Positions 45,153-54,766 of a stretch of 61,500 nucleotides of DNA are shown one piece after another (within the stretch, counting starts at the first letter, position 1; each line of letters starts with the position of its first letter). Under the pieces are notes generated by a model. It saw only the letters and a program-made list of their open reading frames with translations. It searched no databases and was not told the origin of the DNA. The position numbers and the translations under genes are program-made. Origin of the DNA: Polysphondylium violaceum (Eukaryota > Evosea > Eumycetozoa > Dictyosteliales > Dictyosteliaceae); assembly GCA_000277445.1 (NCBI GenBank), contig AJWJ01000078.1:1-61500 (forward strand), given 5' to 3'.

Positions 45153-48100
45153 TTAAGCAGGTTGAGCTTTTCTCATTGAAAAGCTTTTGAAAAATCTAGA
45201 TTTTTTGAGGTTATCTCTGCTTTCTGTTAATTGTGGTTGATCAGCAGAGTGAAGAGTTTCAGACTCCAATGTTGGTGATAATGGATTGGTTGGGCTATTG
45301 GTATGATGATGGTGATGTAGATTATTTGTACTAGTGTGTTGGGGTGAAGAAGTTGATGAAAAAATTGAGATTCTACTATTCTTTGATCCTCGAGCTGGCA
45401 TAGTGAGTGAAATTGGTTTGGCTTTGGAGGGATTTTGTAAAACAACAGTAATATCAGGCTTTGGATGTTCTTTTTCTTCTTTTTCTTTTTTCTCTCTCTT
45501 TTTTTCTTTTCTCTCTTGTCTTTCTTTTCTTCTTTCTTCTTTTTCAAGTTTTCTTTTCTCTTTTTCTAATCTACGTTGCTCTTTGGATTCCTGAGGAGAA
45601 TTTTGGCCATTGTTGAGATGACTAGTTGTTGTAGTGGTTGTGGTGGTAGTTAGATGAGAATTGTTATCAATACCGTCAGGAGAAGTAAGACAAGGGGAAG
45701 AGTTGGATGTACAGAGAGTTCCTCGACGAGAATTGTTTTCTTGAATGTTTAATAAGGATGGCACTGTAACCAATGGTTCACCAGAATCTTCTTGAGTGTT
45801 TGGTGATTGAACATGTTCATTTTCTTGTTCTTGTGATTGTTCTGCTTTTACAAATACCTCTCCATCACCATTTTCATTTGGCTCAGGTTCTTCTTCAATA
45901 GTTGGGATATTACTCATCGTGAGGTCAGGTTCCAAAACATTTAACAATGGATTATTTCTTGAGCTTGAAGAAGGATTTGATGACAAAATTAAAATATCTC
46001 TTTCATCTTCAATTATGTTCTTTAAATCTACTTCATCTACCTTGGAAGTAGAAATATGTTCTTGCTCGACTTCAAGATTTTGTTTATCCATTTCCCCGGG
46101 TTTAGTTTCAATTGTCTCTTCTTTGATTGGATCAATATTTGATTCTGGAATTTTAATATCAAGCGACTCTTTTTCTTTTGAGAATCTTTTGCTTTTACTA
46201 CTATGGTGGTGACTATGATGGTGTTTTTTTGAAGATTTACTACCATCTTTGACAGAGTCTGTTGAAGTTGACTTTGATGGTCGTTTTGATGATCTTCTGC
46301 TTCTTCTCTTCTTTTGAATAAACAAAAGATCACCATTAACCAAAGGAGTTCCGAGTGCATGCTCGACAAGTGTCAATGGCTTTCTGCTGGCTCTCATAGG
46401 AGTTCTCCATTTCAAATAGTAGTCTGTCCATAACTGTACTCCTTGAATATTGGGGAATAAAACATTAGCATCTTCACAATTCTTTTTCACTATAAAGCTA
46501 TTGGATCTTTCTCTTGGTTCAATGTTTGCTGTTGATGTACCTCCAGAGGAAGATAAATCCGAACCTACTCTTGGAGATGTTAGATAAAAAGAAGCCGGTG
46601 GAGCTTCATCAAGATTGGCAGGTTTCACATAAAGACCATTTAAATAGATACCATTTGATGCACAACCATATAAAAATGTCCAGAGGGATTCAGTTTCATT
46701 AGGAATTTTTTGAGTGAGACGATCTTTTTCAGAATCATATAAAAATGTTCCAAAAAGATTTGAATAGAGATGATGAAGCAAAACTTGTAAGAATTTATCA
46801 GAAAATTCAAAACTAGTTGGAAATTGTCTAGTTAGTTGCCATACACTGTCAATGTATTGAAGAAAGAGTGGAGATGTTTGTTTGGATGGTAAGGATGTAA
46901 GTGAACCAGTTCTAGTCATAAATTTGTGTCCAAAAGAAAGCCACTCTTTGCAAATCAAAACAATAAATCCCTTAATGGTTCTATAATATGGATCTGCCAA
47001 TAATTGAACAATGCATGTCAATTGACTAGTTCTATCCCATCCATCTTGGCATTGAACCAACACAGAGCAACCTTCTACGTGAATATAATTTAAAATTTTC
47101 TTTGCTGTAGCTAAAAGCTTACTAATTTGGCTCAACCATCCAGAGTTTTGAACATCTGGCCAACTTTTTTTATCATCCCAAGTTCTGATGGTTTTATTCA
47201 ATTTCTGAGCAGATTCTCTTAATTCTTGTGGACTTGGTAAACCGCCATACTCTAGTACACAGTTGGTGTAATTTGAGATATCTTTGGATGTGTCTGAAAA
47301 CCCTACAGATGATTTACTTCTTACATCAAGAATATACAATGGACTTGTGGATGTGGAACTAGTTGAAACAGGTGTACTTTTTCTGATAGCTTGTACCAAT
47401 AGCTCATCTTCTTCGCATCTACTTCTACTGATTCCTGGAGCTGGTTGACTTGAACGACACAAAGTGGCATGTGTATATTTATGTCTCCATGTACAAACAG
47501 GGAATCTATTTTTATTTCTATACAAAGCAGATTTATTCAACAAGTAATCGGAAATGGAGAATGGAATCATTAGCATTTGAGGATATGTTTGACAAAGTTC
47601 AAACTTTTGATTTATTTTAGATAATCTCCATTCACTTCCTTGAGAAAGCAAACCTTGTCTTGCATATTCTTCAATGGGGTCGTAGATTGTCCATCCATTA
47701 TAACCATTTTGACCTCCTTTAAAGGGAGAATAACTTTGAGAAAAAAATGATGATGGATTATCCACAAACACCAATCTGTGAAGTGTATTAAAGCATTCTA
47801 ACCCTTTCTCGTGATGAGGCAAACAAAATCTTGCAATATTAAAGTCTTTACATCTTATTTCAAGTATTAAAGCCTTTTCTGAAATACCATCAGCATACCA
47901 ATAAGGATCATTATTACTGGATGGTATGGGATTTCTGCCACTCTTTGCCAACGGGTTATTATTATTATTTACTGTTGATTCATTTATTTTATTATTTTCA
48001 TTATTTTTGGTGTTTGATGTATCTATATTATTGTTGTTTGTATCGGTATTTTTATTTTGATCTTGATATTTTACTGTTACATGTCCTTTTAATTTTTTAA

Positions 48101-48431
48101 TTTCTGAAACTGTTCCATTTGGAATTGAAATAACAGCTTGATGAGTTGAATCATCAATGAAAAAGAATTGAAAATTTGTTAAATACATAGTTCCGATTCT
48201 ATGATTTGTACTAATAAGTGATAAATTCACCACATTTGGTGTTGCTAATAAAACTATTTCTCCTGGTAAAAGAGAAAATCCCTCAACAATTATTGGTTGA
48301 GGACGATCAAAACTCTATTTGTTTTAAAACAAAATATTAATAAATTGGTGTCCTATTAAAAAAAACTAATAGATAGAGATAATTACTTGATCTTCGTCAG
48401 ACAATGGATATTCAAAATCATCGATATTCAT
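45153..48431 (-). CDS. Myotubularin-family phosphoinositide 3-phosphatase
   Basis: Myotubularins remove the 3-phosphate from PtdIns3P and PtdIns(3,5)P2 on endosomes. Two exons, 48387-48431 and 45153-48314, give 1068 aa, joined at LSDEDQ|SFDRPQPIIVE. A PH-GRAM domain (about 20-160: LPGEIVLLATPNVVNLSLIS, IGTMYLTNFQFFFID) precedes the catalytic core (about 180-560: NGWTIYDPIEEYARQGL, WRHKYTHATLCRSSQPAPGI, LYILDVRSKSS). The signature loop is VQCQDGWDRTSQLT with Cys437 and Arg443, so it fits CX5R and is probably active; canonical family members read HCSDGWDRT, so the His-Cys-Ser context is altered to Gln-Cys-Gln. The C-terminal 400 residues are Ser-rich with a Lys/Glu/Arg coiled-coil-like stretch (ERRKERQERKEKKREKKEKE) and no FYVE or C1 motif is seen. 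Which MTM subgroup it belongs to is open. Confidence 0.9.
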
Positions 48432-50117
48432 TTCTTTTTTAAATCTATAAATTTCAAATGATGCTTGGTTGGTATGGTATATATAAGAATATAAATTAAT
48501 AATAATAATAATAAATAATGTGAAAAAAAACAAAAGATAAAAATAGAGGGAATTAGTGAGAAGAATAAAGCCAAAAACAACAAGAATTAAATAAATAAAT
48601 TAATTTGGGAAGAGGTGATTTATCATAATTAAATAAATGATATCACGCTTGTATACATCAAATCACTTTTTTTAATTTTTTTTTTTTGATGTAAAAAATA
48701 CAAATTAAAAAACACAAAAATAGAAAATAGAAAACATCACCTTTAACCCCTATTGTGTGAGTGATTTATCTATATAGTATAAAAAATATATATCTCTGTT
48801 TGGGTGTGTGTGTGTTTAAATCTTTTAATTTTTATCAAAAATTTTAACTCTATTAGGGTTGAAGGGGTGTATTTGAGTAAAAAGAGTGTAAGTGAGAGTG
48901 TGAGTGGGTGTTTTGTATTTTTAGAGAAGGTAGAAATTGACCGATCACTTTAATTATCTTTTCTAAGGTAATTTTTATGAGTGTATTGAACACATCCATA
49001 TGATAAAAGTATATATATCCACTTCACACACTCAACAACATGATTTAGTATAAAGTAATGATTGTGTAACTTTGGCTGATTTTACAGAAAATATATCTAT
49101 ATGTATGGTTTTAAAAATAGTAATTCTCAACGACTGCTGCCTATCTTTTCAACACAGCTGGGATAGCTATGTTTTTGACAATATTGTCAAGTAAAACACC
49201 ACCCCCGTCGTCCAACAAATTTTATACAAAAATAGAAACTTTAATCATCCCAAAATAAATGCTAATACAAAGAAAATACACACACCTTACACACGACAGA
49301 GTGTTCTAAATATCTTCCATTATGTTTTGTTTGTTTGTCTCCCCAATAACTAATACAAATAAAGTAATTAAAGCGCACCATTGATTCACCATACCTACCA
49401 ATTATACATAAATTCAAACTTTTCTTAAAGATACCTACAAAACCAATACCTTGTTTGTCAGTCCAATTTACTTTGGGTAAAATGAATAAAAATCTGATTG
49501 AAACAAATCAAACAAACAAAACTAAATCCAATTTCAATTCTCAATGATCCCATTTTTATTTTAGTGGAAATTTATGTTTTAAAAAATAAAGTATTGTTGA
49601 GTGTGAGTTGGGGTGAGTGAGAGTGAAGTGTAAAAAACATTTCCTCTCTTTCCTCACTAATAATAGTAAATATACAAAACACAAAGATATGAATTCAAAA
49701 AATTAAAAAAACAGATAAATCAAATATGACATGATCAAAGATTAACTATTTTATAATAGTTTATATTATTTTGTTGACATACTTTGGATTTGTCAAGTTG
49801 TTTAAAATTTTTCAAAACTGTTATATATCTCATTATTACCGAGTAAAAATATTTTTATTGTGTGGGTGTGGTTAAACAATTTTCCCGATTCAATAAGTTC
49901 AAAACAATTTGTTTATTCATTACCAAATCCATTGAACAATTCAAACCAAGATAGTATTACCTATACCCACACTTCCTCATTAAAGATAAATCCGATTTAA
50001 TATTAATGAAATCTAATAAAAAACCAATGTGTTTAGTTTTTTTAAATCTAATAAATATTCACTTTATTTTATTCTATCAAATCTCATTTACATATACACA
50101 TATATATACAATAAATA
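48432..50117. other. Divergent intergenic region, myotubularin and NTF2-like gene
   Basis: 1.7 kb of A+T-rich spacer with GTGTG and poly-A/T tracts (48669-48689, 49540-49620). It contains a perfect 16-bp palindrome TTGACAATATTGTCAA at 49175-49190. Just before it, CTATC and GATAG (49141-49166) form a further inverted repeat around a CAGCTG. A TATA-like run (TATATATACAATAAATA) directly precedes the NTF2-like start. No coding gene is seen. Confidence 0.65.
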
Positions 50118-50921
50118 ATGGCTATCGGTCACAAAAATCACAATAACAATAAAATGATAGATGCATCAGATATTGTTAAACTCTATTCAATCTATCCACA
50201 ATTGGATTTAATTGATAAATTGTTTGATAAGAATTGTCAATTTGAAGGATACAACTTTCCAAGTTTTAAACTTCAGGGAATCAAAGATATTAAAGAAATG
50301 TTTAAAGCCGTACCACTCTATGCCAAAGAACTAAAGGTCATAGATTATACCACCACCAATTCATCCAATCTCCTCATGATTGATTGTCAACAAAACTTAG
50401 TTCTTCGTGCCTTACCTTGGTTTAGTTTTAATTTTAGAATGATTTTAAATATTCATAAAAAAGATAACAAAATCACTAGAGTATGTATTTTAATTATTAT
50501 TATTATTATTATTCTTAGGATACAATGTAGACATTAACTAATATTTATTAAATGATTTTTAGTTTGAATCTATTTTGGATATGGAAAGTTTAATTCAAAA
50601 TATTCCATTTGCTAGCTATGGTTATTTCAATATTGTTAAACCATCATTGGGTTATTTTATTACCAAAGTAAGTTTTATCATCTAGTAATATATATGTATA
50701 TGTATTTGTGTTAACAACAATAATTAATCCTTTAATAGCTTGGATCATATAATAAACACCCAACACAACATAGCAATAAGATTGCAGTTACTTTAACTAG
50801 ACTTAGTGACAACTACACTGAAAAGACCAATACATCACTCTTTGAAGAAGTTGTACCAACCAAAGTTAGATCCACTGTTGATAATGTATGGCGTAATAGA
50901 GCTCAACCAGTTTCTTTTTAA
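50118..50921 (+). CDS. NTF2-like (SnoaL-type) fold protein of unknown function
   Basis: Three exons, 50118-50480, 50563-50667 and 50739-50921, give 216 aa, all joins in phase 0 (NKITR|FESILDMESL; FITK|LGSYNKHPTQ). The fold pattern is NTF2-like: helical DIVKLYSIYPQLDLIDKLF, a DKNCQFEG strand, GIKDIKEMFKAVPLYAKELK, then two or three long beta strands (LLMIDCQQNLVLRALPWFSF, NFRMILNIHKKDNKITRF) and a final helix. This matches uncharacterised SnoaL/NTF2-like proteins of fungi and amoebae, whose substrates are unknown. No catalytic motif is evident, and no signal peptide or membrane segment is seen. The C-terminal 60 residues (LSDNYTEKTNTSLFEEVVPT) look like a separate tail. It ends 58 bp from the RMI2-like stop, arranged convergently. 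Confidence 0.6.
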
Positions 50922-50979
50922 ATTATAGCTACTATACAACAACAACCAACACTGTTGAAAACTATTTAAAGGAGTTGTA

Positions 50980-51866
50980 TTAAATAAAATCTTCATCCCA
51001 TTCATCATCAAAATTGAGTTTATTATTTGAGACATTCATTTGTTCTTCCTCTTGTTCCTCTTGTTCTTCTTCCTCTTCAATTTCTTCATAAACTGGTATA
51101 TTCTCTTCTTCCTCCTCTTGATTGTATATATCTTTACCCAACATTATATTATTACTATCATCATTGTTGTTAAAATCTGATATACCTGAAAAATCATAAT
51201 CAAAAGTTTGCATTTCATCTTTTTCAGAACCTGTAAGACTATGACTACTATTGTTACTATTATTAAATACATCTGTAAATTCTATTGGATCATTCTTTTT
51301 GAAAAGATCAGAGGTTGTTAGATTGAAATTTGTTTTTGATGGTATTGTAGATTTTCTCGCTGTGAATGTCGATGTGGTTGTAGTTGTAGTTGTTGTTGTT
51401 GTTGCTTTACTTTTACTACTATTATTATTTAGAGGTAAACTCATATTGTATAGGTATCTACGAGCATGTAGTACTTCTAGATTCCATATCTCTTTTCTAT
51501 TTACTTGATTTGATAAGTTGATAAACAACTTTTGAATAAATATAATCTCACTACCAATGGCATCCAACTCTAAACCCAATAGTATATACTGATTCAAAGA
51601 TATATCTTTTTCATACACTGTCGATCTATTGAATGAATAGGCAGATGTACCATCATCCAATGTTATATGTTTATTATTGCAATCTACAACAACACCTTCA
51701 ACATGTATTGATTCAATTTTATCCAATGTGCCCCACTTGAAACAGGGTTTAATTTGAATATCACACAACTATATGTAAACATTAATATCACATGCAAATA
51801 TATGACCACACACTTATAAACAAATACACATACATCAGATAAAAATAACTTTACATATTGAGACAT
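50980..51866 (-). CDS. RMI2-like OB-fold protein with acidic C-terminal tail
   Basis: Two exons, 51834-51866 and 50980-51768, give 273 aa, joined at KLFLSD|LCDIQIKPCFKW. Residues about 20-120 read as an OB fold: VEGVVVDCNNKHITLDDGTS then AYSFNRSTVYEKDISLNQYI and LLGLELDAIG, closing with the helix RKEIWNLEVLHARRYL. This pattern, especially the WxLEV closing helix, matches RMI2, which with RMI1 and topoisomerase III-alpha dissolves double Holliday junctions (BTR complex). Residues 130-273 are a Ser/Thr/Asn-rich and then Glu-rich extension absent from animal RMI2 (about 147 aa), with FDYDFSGISDF and the end DDEWDEDFI, an acidic-aromatic motif. A plain alternative is another small OB-fold protein (TEN1, RPA3-like). 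RMI2 is my best match, moderate confidence. Confidence 0.55.
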
Positions 51867-52004
51867 ATCTCTAGATCAAGATGTGAAAAATGATTTAGAT
51901 TTTTTTAAAAAAAGCCCCATGAAAATAAAAAGAATGCAATTTTACAAGAAATAAAGAAAAGACAAAGAGATAATTTAATTTAATTTAATTTTAAATTAAT
52001 TTAT
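51867..52004. other. Short spacer, RMI2-like promoter and S9 3' flank
   Basis: 138 bp of A+T-rich sequence between the RMI2-like start codon and the S9 stop codon (both genes on the minus strand). It includes a run of TTAATTTAAT units near 51970-52000. No other feature is seen. Confidence 0.7.
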
Positions 52005-52857
52005 TTAGTTTTCTTCTTCAGCAGAACCGTTCTTAGCCATCTTACGAGCACGACGACCTGGACGACCACCAGCAAGTGGGGAGGTAGAGGCTAAACCTAA
52101 GTGTTTTTGGGATTCAACACGAACGAGGAAAGATGGAACGTTGACTAATTGTTTACCAACACGGATGTGTCTACCTTTGATTAAAACACGAGCGTGATGG
52201 ATGGATTTGGCAAGACCTTGTTTGAAGACGAGGGTTTGGAGACGTCTTTCCATGAAATCAGAGACTTTAAGATTAAGAATGTAATCTAATTTGTTCTTAG
52301 ATTCATCCATGACACCTAATTTGTTTAATCTTCTGAGGAGGGCAGCACCTTCAAAGATACGTTTTGGGTCTTTTTCGTCAAGAACTAAAAGTTCTCTGGC
52401 GGCCTTACGGATCTTGGCAAGAGTAACTTGGACTCTCCAGACTTCTCTCTTGTTCTTTAAACCATATTCACCGACGACTTTTAATTCAGCGTCGATTCTT
52501 TCTTTTTCGAATGGACGACGTGGGGTGGTGGAAGTCTTGCTGTCTGTTATGAGATGAAGGAGGTTAGCGTTTTGAAAACAACTAAAGTATCCTTGGTATC
52601 ATCAGTGCTGTAGCGATAACACGCATACATTGGCCATATAACACAACATTTCCCCATCCCTCACTTATCATATCCACAGTAAGAGAGATAGATGAGGTTT
52701 CATATAAATATTAAAATGTCATCAAATCCACAAATACCTGGTAGTACAATAAGAGGGAGAGAAAGATTGCGATTGGCGCGTAGCATGTAGACGAGTTATC
52801 AACCACAAGACGCTATGATACCAACAACATATACGAATACATACAGTTTGAAGTCAT
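52005..52857 (-). CDS. rps9: 40S ribosomal protein S9 (uS4)
   Basis: S9 (uS4) sits on the solvent side of the small subunit near the mRNA entry and has an S4 RNA-binding domain. A 13-nt first exon (52845-52857, MTSN plus one base) is joined across a 301-nt intron to 52005-52543, giving 183 aa: [20 protein letters not shown]. The whole chain matches the eukaryotic family: [40 protein letters not shown], the S4 motif [20 protein letters not shown] and [18 protein letters not shown], and the end [20 protein letters not shown]. The tiny first exon with a long second-position intron is common in ribosomal protein genes. Codon use is strongly biased (high-expression style, little Asn/Gln). The intron is less A+T-rich than most here. 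Confidence 0.95.
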
Positions 52858-54766
52858 TTTTGTTTTACCTAACGAGAAAAAGGACGATTGATTGACTCTG
52901 ATTCAAAAATAGAGAGTGTGCTAGCGGCGAGGCACGCGAATCACCTCCAGCCCTTTGGGACAAAAAAAAAAAAAATTGAAAAAAAAAATCGAAAAAAAAT
53001 TAAAATAAAACCAAAATTTTTACCACACCAAAAATGTTTTTTCACAGTAACGTTTTTGATCGAAAAAACACAAGTATTTGTTTGCAGATTGAGGAGTTGG
53101 GGAATCTGATAAATTTCAATACCCTATCCACTTCATGCCACAATAAAAATAAATAGCCTTCCATTTCATTTTATTTATAGCACCAGCTGTAGAGTAATTA
53201 TTTGTTTATTTGTAGAGATAGTATTTGATTTGAATAGTATTTGTTATCTTTTGATACTGTTGACCTGATATAGGATGGCGAGAAAGTTAAGAGAAAATGA
53301 TGAGGTATAAGAGTGGAGGCCAACAGCAACACAACCAACAAAAACAAATAGCAACCCAAAGTTTCCTTTAGAGATAGGGGTGGTTCCAGGACATACACGG
53401 GGATGGTTCTTGTGGTTACCCTTTTACACTTTATGATGAGCGCTGTTTGCTGGGTCAATACCGCCACTCCTATAGAAATTAAATAAATGGACCCTCGCTT
53501 GATGTAAATCCTCTATTATACTTTTGGCCAGATGTGACTCGGCCTCAGTGACCCTTTTCTCACTACTCTCAGAGCCCTAGACAAGGGACATATTCATTTG
53601 CATCCTAGACAAGTATCTCGTCACAAAACAGATTTGTATGGCTTGAATTACTCCAACACCTATTCATGCGAGACCTGTATGATGAGGTCTTCCACGTGGA
53701 TTTGACGCACCTCTTGCTCTCTATAAATCATCAACCTTATTAATCACTCATCTCATCACCATATGTACCTGAATATGTTTATATCTATGATGTGTTAATA
53801 AATCAACACTGTCTATATTGTAAATAAAAATAGTTTTTGGCATAAATGATTTTGATCTTTATCTCCAAGTCGGAAAGTCTTGTCCGCGTCAAAAAGTTGG
53901 AAAAACCTTTTGCAGTTTTTTTTTTTTTTTTATTTATTTTGATCTTTGCTCCTAAATTATGTGCATAGGTGAAGGTTATTAATTAGTGAAATAATTTAAT
54001 TTTTTACACATTCTATTTACTGATTATTGTTGTTATAAAAAACACACACAATCTCACTCACACCCTCACCCACGCATCAAAATTATTTCTTTTCTCTGTT
54101 ATTTTGAAAAAAGAGATTCATATTTTTATTGGAAACCCAAACACCGACAACAAATTTTGTTCAAAAAATTAAAAAATTAAAAAAAAAATAAAAAAAAAAA
54201 AAAAAAAAAAAAACAAAAACAACACTCACTCACACTCTTTCCATCCACCCATTTAGTGTATATCTATTTCATATATAATACAGACACATACATATATCTC
54301 TCAATATAATCTACAATGAATAGAGTTGATTGAAAAGTAATCAGAAACGATATATCAAGAGCTATCACACATATTATCTTTACTCTTTCATCATCATCAT
54401 CAACATAACACTCTCAAACAAATCCATCCCCACCACACCACCACTCTTTTTCTTTTTTTTTTTTATTTCCTATTGATATATCATATTTCTATATAAACAC
54501 TCATTATCTACATTTCATCATCACCTTTCCATACATCAGTGGGCAGTAGTGTCGTAGGAGAAGAATATTTATTTCACACACAATCAGAAGCAGTAGTAGT
54601 AGTGCTTAGCAATCACATTATTTATTTTTCATTTTTTTTGCCATCCAAATAGTCTATTTGATTTATATTGTGCAGAGAGAATCAGGTTAAGCAGTACCAG
54701 TACAACAGCAACACAACGCAGTATAGAAAAGAAAGAAAGTAATATACAGACAGACAGACAGACAAA
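52858..54766. other. Divergent intergenic region with a G+C-rich island, S9 and CLEC16A
   Basis: 1.9 kb. The S9 promoter side contains CCTAACGAGAAAAAGG and CGGCGAGGCACGCG near 52868-52937. Between about 53260 and 53760 the DNA is markedly richer in G+C (53% over 53541-53600) and lacks poly-A/T, although no coding frame convinces me there; it is listed separately. From 53910 on it is spacer, with poly-A at 54187-54213, CACTC-rich leader DNA, and a 54500-54766 stretch likely to be the CLEC16A leader (ending in CAGACAGACAGACAGACAAA). A frame of 89 codons on the minus strand at 53198-53467 is listed as rejected. Confidence 0.6.
53260..53760. other. Unexplained G+C-rich, gene-free island
   Basis: A 500-bp island whose base composition and lack of poly-A/T runs set it apart from neighbouring spacer. 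It includes short inverted repeats AGACCT/AGGTCT (near 53680-53700), CCCT/AGGG (53574-53586), GGCC/GGCC (near 53526-53544), the palindrome CCACGTGG near 53694-53701, and a 10-mer CCTAGACAAG repeated about 30 bases apart (near 53576 and 53605). It could be a structured non-coding RNA gene or a decayed coding sequence. I cannot match it to a known RNA family by eye. Confidence 0.4.

Noticed and set aside
52544-52844. C/D-box snoRNA inside the S9 intron
   Set aside because: TGATGA-like C boxes are present on the coding strand, but no CTGA D box lies at a suitable distance and no terminal stem is visible.
53198-53467. 89-codon minus-strand frame within the G+C-rich island
   Set aside because: It has a hydrophobic middle (YLFLLVVLLLASTLI) but no family resemblance, no splice partner and runs out of the island into A+T-rich spacer; it is kept only as part of the unexplained island.
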